64,000 nucleotides of DNA from assembly GCA_032209605.1 (NCBI GenBank), contig JASFXZ010000029.1, positions 237,001 through 301,000 of the forward strand, written 5' to 3'. How positions within the stretch are numbered: position 1 is the stretch's first letter; each line of letters starts with the position of its first letter. Of this stretch, positions 41,153-53,550 are shown piece by piece. Below the pieces are notes generated by a model. The model searched no databases and was not told the origin of the DNA. It was given only the letters and a program-made list of their open reading frames with translations. The DNA is from Mactromeris polynyma (lineage: Eukaryota; Mollusca; Bivalvia; Venerida; Mactridae). Both the position numbers and the translations under genes were made by a program.

Positions 41153-42095
41153 CAGCAATTTTCGGTGATTTTAATTCTAGAACATCTACTCTCTCGGATT
41201 TTGTTGAGAATGATAATGTAAATGTTTGTAACATTGATTTACTGCCTGAAGGATACCAGATTGATACTTATATGCCAAGAATTTCTAAAGATAAGGGTCA
41301 CGTAAATAATAATGGGCGACTTTTGTTAGATTTTTGTAAGGAGACGGGATTTAGAATAGTTAATGGCAGGAAAGGGAACGATATTAACTTAGGAAAACAT
41401 ACTTTTGTAAATAACAGAGGTTGTAGATTTCAACCTTACTTAGAATGTTTTAGTATTTATAAATTTTGTCAAGCTTTGATCCGTTTAAGGGTCTCATCTC
41501 ATAGGCTACAAATAGAGGCTGGAAGATGGTCCAGACCTGTACGAATACCTCTAAATGAAAGAAAATGTTTGAATTGTAATACAATAGAGGATGAATATCA
41601 TTTCGTTATTGAATGTGACCTGTATCTTGATATACGCAAACGATATATATCTAAGAAATATTGGATCAGACCAAATATGGTAAAATTTATTGACCTCATA
41701 AACTCAGATAATAAGAACACTGTACGAAATTTAGCAATGTACATTTACAATGCATTCAATATTAGAAACTCTTTAATGTATGGTAATTAGTCTTTAGTGT
41801 AAGACGAATTATTTATGACAATATTTTTATTTTTTGCTTTTACATAATTTGAATACAAACAACTCTAATATACATGTGTTGACCTTCTCCAAATGTATAT
41901 TTGAAGTTGTAATCAGTATGTTACATGTTACATTCAGTAAACTGTATACATGTGATATTATTGTTGTTAGAAAAACAATGTTATATAGAAAATGTATGTA
42001 TGTTGTACACTGTTCGTCTGTCTTGTATGTATGCTTATGTATGTCCTCGTGGGCTTTATAGCCTAATTGGAATATGAATAAAATGTCTATGTCTA
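41153..42095 (+). pseudogene. Internally deleted LINE, endonuclease joined to C-terminal Cys/His end
   Basis: A 943-bp insertion between 36-bp direct repeats (41117-41152 and 42096-42131, one mismatch). It begins exactly at the endonuclease motif F-G-D-F-N-S-R, continues through L-L-L-D-F-C-K-E-T-G-F-R-I-V-N-G-R, then jumps after V-N-N-R-G to the very C-terminus, including R-K-C-L-N-C-N with E-Y-H-F-V-I-E-C. All of RT is missing but the frame is open across the join (ORF 41272-41790). The 3' tail is a TGTCTA repeat. Related to, but not the same as, the LINE in the palindrome. Confidence 0.85.
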
Positions 42096-42339
42096 TGTTA
42101 TAGCAATTAAGATTCAATCATGACAGACAGATGCTCTAGCCAAACACTAATTAGGTGTGAAAAAATCCATTTTACAAAAATATAAAAATTGACTTTTTTT
42201 TACTGTATATCAAATGTATATTTTAAAATTATGATTCCAGTTGTTTAATCGAATATGCATTCGAAAATCATTTCTTCTGAATAACACAGTGCTCTGGATC
42301 AAATTTTTCCATCGAAAGGTCTTGAGCAAGACGCAAACT

Positions 42340-42530
42340 TTATTCTTGTCTGGTTTGAAGGGGTGATTTATAATGGAAATATCCATATTGGGCCAAAATT
42401 CTTGTCCGGTTTCCTGAATTAAGGGGTTTCCGGATTATTTATATTGTAAAAATGTTGGGACCGTACGATTTGTCCGGTTTAAAGGGGTTTCCGGATTAAA
42501 GGGGTTCCGGTTTAAAGGGGTTCCAGTGTA
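42340..42530. mobile_element. pogo-like element end
   Basis: Repeats of GGTTTAAAGGGGTTTCCGGATTAAAGG ending in TTCCAGTGTA, the inverted form of a TACACTGGAA start. The opposite end is not seen in the window, so it is a solo end or an old remnant. Confidence 0.5.
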
Positions 42531-42879
42531 AATTTTATTATAACATATAGATATAATCAAATACTACATTGTGTATATGTAGTATAATATAAGCTGAGAA
42601 AGTAAGAATGTTGTTAAAAATCTGTCATTGTTTATCCATGAAGCTTTTAACCTAAGAAATAAGTTATATTATAAATAAGTCATTCATTTGTATTGTATTT
42701 TCTCCTCGCTGTTCGATTATTTTCACATAATGTTTCAAGTTATTGTTATATGAGGAATTCCAATGGATCATAGAGATCAGTGCTCAAACGTTCGCGAAAA
42801 AAGTTTTTCTTGATTATCCAAAAGTTGCAGAATCTGACATACGTCTTTCTCGAATTACGTCGACGATATATAGTAGACA

Positions 42880-43040
42880 GGTGGATAAACGAATTAATGG
42901 AAGTACAATTGTCATTTCATCATATCCGCACTCACATCTAACTTCTGGCTATGTTTTTCGAATGAACATCTGAACTAACAACTAATAGCTGTTTATTCGG
43001 GAACGAACAACTGAATTAACAACTAACAACTAACAGCCAA
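42880..43040 (-). repeat. Inverted copy of the 18.8-19.1 kb tandem repeat
   Basis: TTCATCATATCCGCACTCACATC, TTTTTCGAATGAACATCTGAAC and AACAACTAACAACTAACAGC correspond to the reverse complement of units at 18810-19108. Confidence 0.55.
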
Positions 43041-43089
43041 CTTCACAGACCTCAAAATTAATCCGTAATAATAGGCCGAAAGGGGGATA

Positions 43090-43250
43090 ACAGAACATGA
43101 ATATTATATCAAGTAAAGGAATTGCACATAGGGAAAGGGTTACTCAACACACATCTATAAACATAAAACATAACCATACAGCGATTTTCCGCCTTAGAAT
43201 TGTCAGTAAAAATGCCGGGGTTTAAATCGATGTAACAGCTAGCTCGATAT
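43090..43250 (+). repeat. Dispersed repeat family A, partial copy 3
   Basis: GCACATAGGGAAAGGG, ACATAACCATACAGCGA, and GGTTTAAATCGATGTAACAGCTAGC match the right half of copy 1. Confidence 0.55.
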
Positions 43251-43629
43251 GACATTCGCGCTCCCGCAAATTTCGCCCGCCAAAGTAGCAATACTAGATA
43301 GCTTTTAATGTTGAAACAACTTTTGATCGGATTAATAAAAGATATCATATTCAGTATAGGCTAAAGGAGGAGCAAATAAGAGCAATTTAGAAGGTGATCT
43401 GGGAAAGGTAATAACTAAGTGCGCACCGCCTCCATAGCAACTCTGCCATCTTCTTTGTTCTCTACTTTTTGACAAAACATGTCATATCCAAGAAATGCTT
43501 GTGATGAAAAAACAAATAAATGAACGAAAAGCTACAATTTTCTGTCGTTTAGTTTTTTGTATGTCCGTTTGAAAAACGGGACGTATTATGGCAACAGCGA
43601 GCGCGCGGCTCTTGGCGGCGTCAACATGT

Positions 43630-43925
43630 TGTCCACTCTCTAAGTCAAAGAAGAGTTTTCATCCGATCTTTACCAAACTTGGTGGAACTGTTTGTGGGCT
43701 AATATCTCGGTCTAGTTCGATAACCAGCCACATTGCCCTAGGCACTTCTGAATTATGGCCCTTGAATTATCCAAAATTGGCAAAATTAGCCTTGTCCGCT
43801 CTCTAAATCATCATCCGATCTTTACCAAACTTGGCGAAAATGTTTTTGGGCATAATATCTCGGCGATAATCAGTCACATCGCCCAAGGCACTTCCGGATT
43901 ATGGCCCTTGAATTATCCAAATATT
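43630..43925 (+). repeat. Tandem repeat, two units of about 150 bp
   Basis: CATCCGATCTTTACCAAACTTGG and GAATTATGGCCCTTGAATTATCC occur twice with the same spacing. A similar layout of a CAAACTTGGTCC word is in the MITE at 53.55-54.22 kb. Confidence 0.7.
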
Positions 43926-44169
43926 TGACGTCCGTAACTGGACTAGCGATAAATAAGCATTTAAACCAATTAACCATTACGTATTCAATAATAAATACAC
44001 TGTGTATAATCCAGTACGAAAAAACATGCATTGTCACACACTTGTTCCTTATTAGGTTATTGCAATGTTGTAACATCCAGTAATCCTATTTTTTTAATAA
44101 CGCATGAGCGCTTCTTGATTTGCCTTTGTGGTAATTGATTCTCTTTTCGAGCGTTTCTAAGGCTTAATA

Positions 44170-44640
44170 CATGCAGTTCAGTTTCAAATTTCTCGGACTA
44201 ATTGTAGTGTACATATCTGTATACATTAGTTTTTCGCCGAGTATCGCGATGTTATTTATTGCACCTGACTCGAGAATGTCACGTACGCACTTCGTGCCAA
44301 CATCGTATGGGCTTCTTGCAGGCGTCTTACGGAGCCGTGTGGAGTCGTACACAGCAATGCGGAGCCACACCTTGCCGAACGTAAGTTGCAAGTCACCTGC
44401 ACGGGGTTGTACGTTCAACTTGCGGGTATTATCTTGGTGTTTTCCTGCAGACGATGCAAGGCAAACGATGCAAGACACCAGCAAGGTCCCTTACGGCGAA
44501 CGTAAGTTGCCTACAGGATGTCTGTACACTTGCTACAGTCGAGTCTAATCGTAAAGAACCGTTGGGATTTGACCACAACCCGACCGCTGCTGCGAAACCG
44601 TTCGTGCAACAAAACGCACGATGAGTTGTGACCGATGCAT
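44170..44640. repeat. GC-richer island, possible element
   Basis: Base composition clearly higher in G+C than its surroundings. Two similar blocks (CCGAACGTAAGTTGCAAGTC and GCGAACGTAAGTTGCCTAC) lie about 125 bp apart. The end (CGTAAAGAACCGTTGGG) resembles the inverse of CGGGTTCTTTACGG at about 60160, so it may be one family. Open frames on both strands look like composition artefacts. Confidence 0.35.
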
Positions 44641-44939
44641 TACATGTATTGTATGCTAGCGGGGATGCCCGTATTCAGAAACCAACACTCCACTCGTACT
44701 CCATTCACACTCACCCAAGTGACGCTCGAGTGTAGCTGGAGTGATGGTCGAGTTCCGAGACGGTCAAACGAAGATTTGGTTTTCACAAATCTCACTTACA
44801 CCCGACTCACTGGAGTAGCTAACGGTCAATATAGACGTAGTTTTCATTGTCTAATGATTGAAATACTCGCTTTATCATGCGTAATCCAACAAGTACTTTG
44901 TTTATTTATAAATGGATGTACCGAATAAATCAAACGATA

Positions 44940-45660
44940 GTTTTGATAATATTGTTGTTCTACATTTTCAATGAATAATGAATTAATCTACATTGTTAAA
45001 ATGCCATTTAATTATAGACAAGAATATTGGTGGCATTATATTAACACATATCATAATATAATACACAAAACGTGTGTTAGTAATTTGTTTGTACAAACAA
45101 AAATTGAAACTTAGTCTAGTAGATTAAATTCAGACATTGACGTATAACAATGAAGTTACTTTTTAGAGATAGTTTGTTATATAATTATTATTTTATATAA
45201 ATGGTAAAATATTCGAATATGTAAGCAATAATAGTTTAAGCATAAAAAGTCAATCGCATAGTAATTAGAACAACAAATAAACATCAAAACACGCGAAATA
45301 TACAATTTAATTTTAGATACAAATATAAACTATAGTGTAATGTATCATAACATTGTGACATGAATACATGATTGCAATATTATTTCTAATCAATTTATCA
45401 AACCTTATTCAGTTTAATCCATAAAACCTTCATTTCTATTTTAATGAACTCGTTTTTCACTTACCGACTAAAATGATTGCGGAAAAGGAAATGATGCGGA
45501 GAATCATTACAATTGAGCACGTGTTCGCGGACGTAGTTTGAACACCATTGTAGAAACAATACTTACCTAAGCAAAAATAAAGCGACCAAGAACAAACACC
45601 ATCTGTTCTATGTAGCATATGTTAATAATTGTAATAATAATTAAGACTTTATTTATAGAG
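44940..45660. other. No gene recognised
   Basis: Very AT-rich intergenic sequence, no motif-bearing ORF. Confidence 0.35.
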
Positions 45661-45862
45661 ACAGCGCAGTTAGGCAATTGCCCAATCTTTCATGTGAGCA
45701 TTTACATAATATATACATAATAACAAATTACAACTTTGATCAAAATAACAAGATGTCAACATGGACCAAGAATAATAATATTCAAGGAATAAACACAAAT
45801 GTTGTAGGAAGATTCCAGCGTACAATACATTACAATTTTGTCATTTACAAAACACATATACA

Positions 45863-46014
45863 GTAAAAACTCCCTGTGATACGACCAACTCGATTTTAAG
45901 ACCATCTCATTATTAAGACCGCTCTTTTCCGAACCCGATGTTTCTCTATATAATTCAATGGTCGCGCAACTCGAAATTTCGGGCAACTCGATATTGCGTA
46001 ATGTGACCGCTTGT
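45863..46014 (+). mobile_element. pogo-like element end, interrupted by SINE
   Basis: TA then CAGTAAAAACTCCCTGTGATACGACC and AAGACC-type words, similar in style to the ends at 20246 and 14671. It continues beyond the SINE at 46317. Confidence 0.5.
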
Positions 46015-46028
46015 TCAGGTCCCGATCA

Positions 46029-46302
46029 GAGCCGCGGCCGTGGTCCAGTGGTTAGTGCGGTGGACTTGTAACCCGGTGATCTGGGTTCGATTCCCGGTCG
46101 CGGCAGGTCATACCCTTCCATGAAAATTTGACAAAAATGTCGATTTTCCTCCACATGTGGAGAAGTTGCCGGCTCCTTGTGGAAGGGTAAGTTAGTACTG
46201 GTAAGAATTCAGTCCAGGAAAAACTGGTATGGTGAACCGGCCGCCGTATATAACTGAAATATCGTTGAGAAACGGCGTTAAACCCGATGAAACAAACGAA
46301 CA
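46029..46302 (+). mobile_element. tRNA-derived SINE with 14-bp target duplication
   Basis: Flanked by TCAGGTCCCGATCA (46015-46028 and 46303-46316). The head 46031-46105 folds in part like a tRNA: acceptor stem GCCGCGG with TCGCGGC, a T-arm with GGGTTCGATTCCC (box B), and TGGTCCAGTGGTTAG (box A). The anticodon arm is imperfect. The body ends with ATATCGTTGAGAAACGGCGTTAAACC, shared with remnants at 9.6, 13.7 and 58.8 kb. Confidence 0.85.
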
Positions 46303-47029
46303 TCAGGTCCCGATCAATAATAAAAGCACATTTTCAAACACAGATCGCCGCTCCATTTCTCTCTCGAAATATTGCATGGATCTGGCAGTGATTTCGTACC
46401 CTTATCGTATAGCAACTTTGTCGTATATATTTTCTTTGCTTCAAAGTCAAGTCCTTTGACATAAATCGACACATCTGTCAAAATTTCGCCATTTTTCCAT
46501 TCATTACCTCAAGCTTATACGGTTCATGTAACCAAAACAATACATAAATGGCAGATCAATTGACGGCCAGGCAATGCGCAAATATATGACGTCATATCAG
46601 GGATTCCTAAAAGCTCCTTATCTGAATCACAGGAATGTGTAGATATATGGTATGGTTTCTCCCGGCATAGGGTCTCATCTCTTATCTGATTAATCAGTTG
46701 TATAAAAGACAGGCTGGCCATTTGGTCAGGACCGACAACTCGAGATTATAATTGATCGATTTGTCTCCCTTGTCAACCATAATACAAGTTTGACATGACA
46801 TAATGACACAGTATTCACCAAATTTCACTGATATTTACTTGTTTATAATAAGCAGTGAATTTACTTTGATGAAAATAAACACCTTTCATAGGCATTCTGT
46901 TTTTTATACACCTTGATAGAATATTGTTACTTTGATTTTTGTTTTACGACTTATAAATTTGAAAGAAATTATTGATATTTTCTTCTTAGTGTCTATTGAA
47001 AGATCATAAATGTTTACTGTAATGATACA

Positions 47030-47235
47030 ATTAATGTGTTAGTGAATTATTGCGTATTATTATTAATAATAATAATGGTACGATGTATTTATTTGCAATA
47101 TATAAATTACTGAATTGTTATGTACTAATAATAATCATTTGATGTATTTAATTGCAATACAAAAGTTATTGAATTGTTATGTACTGATAATACTAATTTG
47201 CAGTAAATGTGTTATTGAATGATTGAGTATTTTAT
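47030..47235. repeat. AT-rich tandem repeat of about 85 bp
   Basis: ATTGAATTGTTATGTACT(A/G)ATAATA with GATGTATTTAATTGCAATA occurs two to three times. Confidence 0.6.
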
Positions 47236-47239
47236 ATTT

Positions 47240-47890
47240 TAATAGTTAACACTTCGAGTTAACTTTCCAAGCGCGTTCATAGAATCGAATATCATTAACA
47301 TGAAACTTTCACCGATCATAATCTGTAAATTCTATTCTTAATTTTTAATGTATCAAGGACAGTTTAAGAACTGCTATGTTCAAACATTGTTCCAGTTCTG
47401 TTAATAAAATTGTATCAAGAACAAATAAAGAACAATATAAAAACTGTTCCTGTCAGTGTTCTTCTTTGTGTTACTTGAATAATTCAAATAAGTGTGAGTT
47501 AATCTCATAATGTACCATAAGCTCCAAATACATGTTTCACCTGTGTCTTAAGCATACTGGGATGTTACATTTCAGGTACTGTACTTTTGGGACAACTGTC
47601 TTCACTAATACTAGAAATGTATTACATTTGTTCTTAGCACTTTAATGAAAAGGACTTAATTATTGAAAAATACAAGTTCAGAGCCATTCAGACCTTTTTA
47701 AACCTTGTATCCTAATCAAGGCTTTCTGAACACCAATTAAATTATTTAAACACAGCATGGCCATAACTATTTGGCATTGAAACAACTTGTGGAAGGTTTC
47801 TAACATTGTCTACAGCATTGTCATTGTCAGCAGTGTTCAGATATACCAGTACTTTTTTCAGTTCTACAACGTCTACTACTGACAGAACAC
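47240..47890. other. No gene recognised
   Basis: AT-rich sequence directly downstream of the CACTA relic (minus strand); may include its degraded 3' part but nothing is readable. Confidence 0.35.
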
Positions 47891-47898
47891 CTGTTCGT

Positions 47899-48880
47899 CT
47901 AACAGCAGAGTAATGATTGGCAAACCTGGCTCCTGGAATCTATGAAGCCTGGTACTTCTTGCATCTTTTGGATTACTGCATACACAACGTTATTACATAA
48001 AATGAAGTATTTGATGAAGCCAATTTCATTATTACCATACATTACAACACTACAAATTCTTTTTTGCATACGGCTGTACTGTTCAGAATAAAATATGTTT
48101 TCATTAACGATGACTCTGTCCACTTTCTTCAATTTGTTGGAATTGTCTTGCACCACGTTTAAATGTTAGATCACCTAATTTTGGATTTCATTTGGCTTAA
48201 GGGGCTTAGCTGCACCCGCAATATCACAGTTAGCAACTGTGTGTGTTATTTTTCTGCCATCTGACTTTTTCAAGTCTAGCCCTTTTCTGCGGATGAATGA
48301 CTGAACCTGTCTATGCTTCATCAGTTGTTTCAGTACAGTGCTCGTTCCATGAACAGCTTGACGGAGTGTGGCGTTAGCACCTTCAAAGGGGAATGCACTC
48401 CAGGCCCAGAGTGGACCCCATAGCCTAACTTACTCCGGCAAATGAAATCCAGTATTGTGGATATTAAGTCCGCATTAGCCATCACCATATAACTGTTGAA
48501 AAGAAGCATAACACTGATCCAGTAGATCTGTGGCAGTATCAAGCTCTTCGCGAGTGATGGCATCTCTTAAAAGAATATGGACTGCTTTAGACAAGTGTGA
48601 AAATTTTCCAAATAGTCATCCTTCAGAAAGTCTTTTACACATGGAAATGCATAGTACAAAGGCCATGACTGTACCTCTGTAACCTTGCAATGGGTATAAT
48701 GTTTTTCAAGGTCCCTTGGCAGTCTTTCTATACCTTATGGGGGCTTAAGATTTTTCATCTTGTGAGAAATTTCTTTCAAATGTTTTCCAATAAAGCAGTC
48801 GTTTTGGCTCTGTGAAGCAGAAAACCACCTTGTCATTAAAGTTTTGGTCACACCCAACAATACACAATGCATGACTATTC
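47899..48880 (-). pseudogene. CACTA (En/Spm) transposase, C-terminal half (relic)
   Basis: Spread over frames on the minus strand: V-M-H-C-V-L-L-G-V-T-K-T-L, I-G-K-H-L-K-E-I, I-E-R-L-P-R-D-L, W-P-L-Y-Y-A-F-P-C, then L-W-G-P-L-W-A-W-S-A-F-P-F-E-G-A-N-A and H-G-T-S-T-V-L-K-Q-L. This order is typical of animal CACTA transposases (M-H-x-x-L-L-G-V ... G-P-L-W-x-x-S-x-F-P-F-E). Several stops and shifts make it dead. The last ORF (48156-47899) contains Y-S-E-Q-Y-S-R-M-Q-K-R, also usual near the end. Neither terminal repeat was located. Confidence 0.75.
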
Positions 48881-48929
48881 ATGTTTTATATGATATTATG
48901 ATTCTGATTTGTTTTCCGTTTGTATTGCA

Positions 48930-49140
48930 TTAATAAACTAGAAATGTGTCCATAGGACACATATGCCCCAACTTCCCGCCTTTGTCACAGAAGCAACGGT
49001 CATTATTCTACCCATAGTTGAAGGTGCATCTGAATTACCAGGTGCACAACTTCACTTGCTGATAAACATTTCAGAAAAGTTTAATGGTCGTAATTGCAAT
49101 TCATTTAAAGTTATTTGTTATGCTAGTTAAAACAAGTTAT
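48930..49140. repeat. MITE-like repeat with GTGTCCATAGGACAC palindrome
   Basis: AAATGTGTCCATAGGACACATATGCCCC is a short perfect palindrome followed by a C-rich word, of a type common in bivalve repeats. The opposite end was not found. Confidence 0.35.
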
Positions 49141-49174
49141 ACCTACATATGATAGTTTATCACTATACTATACT

Positions 49175-50110
49175 ATGACGTACTTCCGGTCAATGGCAGG
49201 TGGACATTTCGATAGTGGAATAAAAAAAAAAATGTTTAAGGACGTTATAACAAATTGGAAGTCGGATCAAGGGGATGGTGACTGCTATGTGACAGATTAT
49301 TCAAATGGAACCGGTGATGAGACGGATTACCGCGAGTTATTCGACATTTCAGTGAAAACATTAAACAGGTATTTAGGCAGGAAGAATGAGAACAATGAAT
49401 GGTAACCCGTTGATCGACCAATTACACGGAATGCAAAGCGAAAACGTTATCATACAGGTAGTTTGGGCAGTACAAGTAGCGTTAGCAGTAACACTTTTTC
49501 CCAGATTATCAAAAAGTGATAAGCTATTTACAATGCATGTTTGATTCCATCAAATCGAACTCTTATATGCTACAATCCCTTGACAGAAACCAACAGATGA
49601 CATTTAAATGGTAACTGTACAAACTCATAATAGACTGAATACTATTGAACAATACATAAATAAGCTGACTAAAGCTAAAAATGATGGCATATTGGTATAT
49701 TGATCTTGATGCCAGAAGCAGGGCGGAACAACCTGGTATTCTTTGGAATTACGGAATGAATACGTCGTAACTGTGGTGATTTGATATATAGATTTATTCA
49801 GGATGAACTTCATACTAACCCAAAACATATAGCTATAGATCGTGCGCATCGTCTCGGATCGCTAAAAACAGTTTGCACCCAAAACGACCAATTATAGTCC
49901 GTTTTAGAGACTACTATGACACAGATAATCCTCCGTAAAGCCTATCTGTTAAACTCGACTCCATTCGGCATAGAGCGTGATTATCCTAAAGAGAATGCCC
50001 ACGCACGAAGTGACTTATATAAATCAGACGAAGCAAAGACTGCACGGGAAAATTAACAAAAAATCTAGATTAAATATCCGGCGAAGTTGTTTATTGAGGG
50101 CGAATTCATA
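49175..50110 (+). pseudogene. L1-type ORF1 (RNA-binding) relic
   Basis: N-terminal ORF 49175-49405 (D-Y-R-E-L-F-D-I-S-V-K-T-L-N-R-Y-L-G-R), then after shifts A-R-S-R-R-N-N-L-V-F-F-G-I, I-A-I-D-R-A-H-R-L-G, R-P-I-I-V-R-F-R-D-Y-Y-D-T and I-L-R-K-A-Y-L-L-N-S, ending with H-A-R-S-D-L-Y-K-S. This is the RRM and C-terminal domain order of L1/Tx1 ORF1 proteins. No ORF2 follows. Dead. Confidence 0.7.
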
Positions 50111-50419
50111 GATTGGCCAATCAGATAAGGGGATTTCGACACACCCCCAGCAGCTCGCTTACCTTAGACAAACCTTAGACAAACAGGAAAAGATAATCAT
50201 GCGATAAAAATAAGGTTTAGTAGATTTCTGATGATGATAGCATTGTTATTATATCATATTATGTTAATATGTGACAATGGTGAAAAGTTTCAGCTACGGA
50301 TTGTGTTGTTCGGACAGCAGATATCCGGAGAGACTAGAAAAATTGAAATATTTATTCATATCGGCTTTACTGGGAGGGGGCAGACATTAGACATTAATGA
50401 AAAATATAACCCTTGAAGA

Positions 50420-52850
50420 TAAAGAAACAACTTAAAATATGTTTGTTGTATATACATATATGCAAGCAACAAACTGTTAAACAATTTTACACTGATTAGC
50501 TAAATTCTTGATTAATTATGTCATTCGAATCAATAATTAGAAAGCAGTGAAGGTTTATTTCACCAAACTGTCCTTCTCATGCATCTTCTGGTTTTAATAA
50601 GTTGCAATTTATATAATGTCTGATATGATCAATATATCTGCGTGTTGAATGAACATTATTGTTAGTTTGATAAACTACAATATTTGACTTTTACCAGCAT
50701 TTAGATAAGTATTTGAATATTCCATTTGCTTAGGGTGGACATTACTTTATAAATTAGTTATAAATGCCTAGTTTGTAAAACAAAAAATGCCCAGAATCAA
50801 TTATGATATCAATAATTATTGAGATTAGAAGATAGTATAGCCATAAACATATATATGCAGAAAAAATATTTTTATTTTTGTTAATACTAGTGAAAAATGA
50901 AAATACAGGTGATTTACTGGTATTGGTTACTCACTGTTGATTATCTCTTTCAATCGTAATTTATAAGAGTTAGAAAAGTTCTGATGTCTTCATTATTTCA
51001 TTTACACTGGTGTTTACAGTTTATGATAGGGCAGAAATTAGTAATATATCGTGTTTAAACCCTACAAATCACACCTATGTTGAATTCAGTTCTAAAATAA
51101 TATACACATTTTATAACATTCAATACAGACCTGATCAATGGTATTTTAGTAAAAAGTCTATAGAAATATTTGACACTTCATAAATGTACTGTATATATGT
51201 GTCAGATGATGACAGGAAGCACTGATTGGATGTATATTGGATTCCAACTGGGGCAGACAAAGAGAAATGCTGATTATGGGTCTGGACAAGATTGATATCT
51301 AGATAGTGCACACAGGGGACAATATTGTTTAGGCCTATTGCGTAATATTATATAATTTGTCCGAGCCAGAACTGGTCTTGTTTCTTTAAGCATAATTTCT
51401 GGAATTTTTAGAAATACATGTACGTGTTGAATGATTTATTGATGATTTGAGAAATAATCCTAATATTGTAATGTCTATTCACTTTCTAAAATATTTATTA
51501 AACAGACTATTTTGTCAATTTCAAAACAAAATATTTACCACATGGACTTTTAAAAAATATTTTTGATGTCAGATTATAATAGACATTACAAATTATCCTT
51601 ATATTATCCAAAAGATGTAAATTGTGTGCATTTATTTGTGGCTGAAGTATAAAATATGTCCATTCCAATAAGACGCTTAGCTATGATGTTGATTTTTCTT
51701 TGATCATTTTTGGTCTGTCACAGACGGTTTTGAGTATTTCTTTCTTATCAGTAAACCAGACAGGCGTAAAAGAGTCAAAGTTTGATCACAACGATAATTC
51801 AACGCAAAATCGCTTGGAAGACACTCCAAAATTACATTACGTTTATTATTGTCGGTCGCCATTTTGTAAAGCGCTTGTCTAACGTAGTTACAACGAGCAC
51901 CTGTTGCTAAGGTGGGCGTGGCTACAGTGCGTTTGAGGAAGGGTCAATTACATTAACATATTAGGAAATTGCGCTTACTCATGTTATGGAACCAAACGCT
52001 ATAAGCTATACGCGCGTATTCTATGGAAAATGCAGATTTTTTCTAATTATATGATTATTCAACTTATAACCATGAACTAACTTTTGTTGTAAATCATATT
52101 GATACTAGGCATTGAAAAAATACATTTTGCAAGTCTAAGGTCAAAACTGTGCAGATGAATTAAAACGGCATTGAGTAAAAACGCGTTTTTAACATTTTTT
52201 TTAATGTTGACCTTCAAATGACCTTGACGGTTAATGACAATGACAGGGTGTTCATTAGAGAGCTCTGTATATATACATAAATTATCACACACATTAAAAT
52301 CAATATCTGTTTGCACTTAAAAATAATAATCGTTACAGTAAGACTAGTCAAGGGCTCATGAATTGGCGACCATCTTGGTTTCTATAAAAACTGACATGAT
52401 GTCAACTGTCCACCCTCGTTAAAATTGAACTTCAGACATTCCTCTACACAAATATACAAAGAAATGTTCTGGACAAAAAAACTCACACAGATTTATAAGT
52501 CCAGGGACTAGACTACATCCTTTCGATGATCATGAATAATTGCCGCCCAATTTGTTCTCTAGGATTCTGTTCGGGAATTTGTAGGCATTAACTTTTGCTC
52601 TGGAACCAACATAGTATGTTTCATAGAGTATCTTTAAACTATTGACCAGCCCATTTGGAATTATGTTGTGTTGTCTATGATGTTTCGGGTTTACGTTGGT
52701 GTTTTCCTTGTTTCATTTTGTTCTGTTCAGTCTATGCATGTCGAAGTATTAGTTGGGTTGTTCATGTTTAGTTTTTATTAATCGGCCATCCTCTTTTCTA
52801 TGCATTTTGTACATTGGGTCATACGTATATATCAATTGAATTTCTCCAGA
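50420..52850. other. No gene recognised
   Basis: AT-rich intergenic sequence. Short ORFs at 51700 and 52077 have no motifs. A small GC-richer patch lies at 51880-51950. Confidence 0.35.
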
Positions 52851-52859
52851 TTTCTTTCT

Positions 52860-53260
52860 TCATTATGACAGCGTTTCATAAACCCGGAGGTGTGGGGAGA
52901 CACTGTCTTATGTATGTGTCGTTCCCTGTAGCAACTTATTTCTTCTCTGCAATTCTATCGCATTGTATAGTCTAGTGTTCAGGTTATTTTCTGCCCAGTT
53001 TAGGCCTATTGTTGCCAGCTGTCTTGACTTGTCCTGGGATGTATTCCATCCATTAAACCCCCCCCCCCTTTAATGTTTGTCCTCTTTGATTATCCTAGTT
53101 GTTCCTTTTGGCCGACCATTTCTTGTGCCTCTATTTCCCAAAGGGATGTACCTTTTAACCTCATCAAGTACCTTATGTTTTATGGATTGTTGTTTTCCCG
53201 GAGGTCTGTGTGGGGAGGCACCGTCTCATGTATGTGGCGTTCCCTGAAGCAAAATTTGTC
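52860..53260 (-). repeat. Dispersed repeat family A, inverted copy 4
   Basis: GTGTGGGGAGACACTGTCTTATGTATGTG followed by CGTTCCCTGTAGC is the inverse of GCCACATACACAAGACAGTGCC. The CTGTCTTGACTTGTCCTG word follows, then the first motif repeats near 53200-53240, so at least two overlapping fragments are present. Confidence 0.6.
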
Positions 53261-53550
53261 CCATCTCTGCTTCTAACCAAAGCGACGGGCTCATTTGTAT
53301 ACGAGGAGATTTTAGATTCTTTATTATGACGTCATTTAATGAAAATACATTATGACGTCATTAGGCATTATCAAGGAAACGTTTCTCTCAATGTGCTGTT
53401 TTATAACACAACTTGATTCCTCATTAATATAATATAATTGGTGGTCATAAATCTGTATTATTTTCTCAATATATATAATTTTATAGTTTTTTTTCTAATT
53501 GTCGTTATTTAAATTCCCTTCCCCTATCACCAGTTTTTAAGATTGTGTCT

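Noticed and set aside
46031..46105. A functional tRNA gene
   Set aside because: The anticodon stem does not pair and the sequence continues into a SINE body with flanking target duplications.
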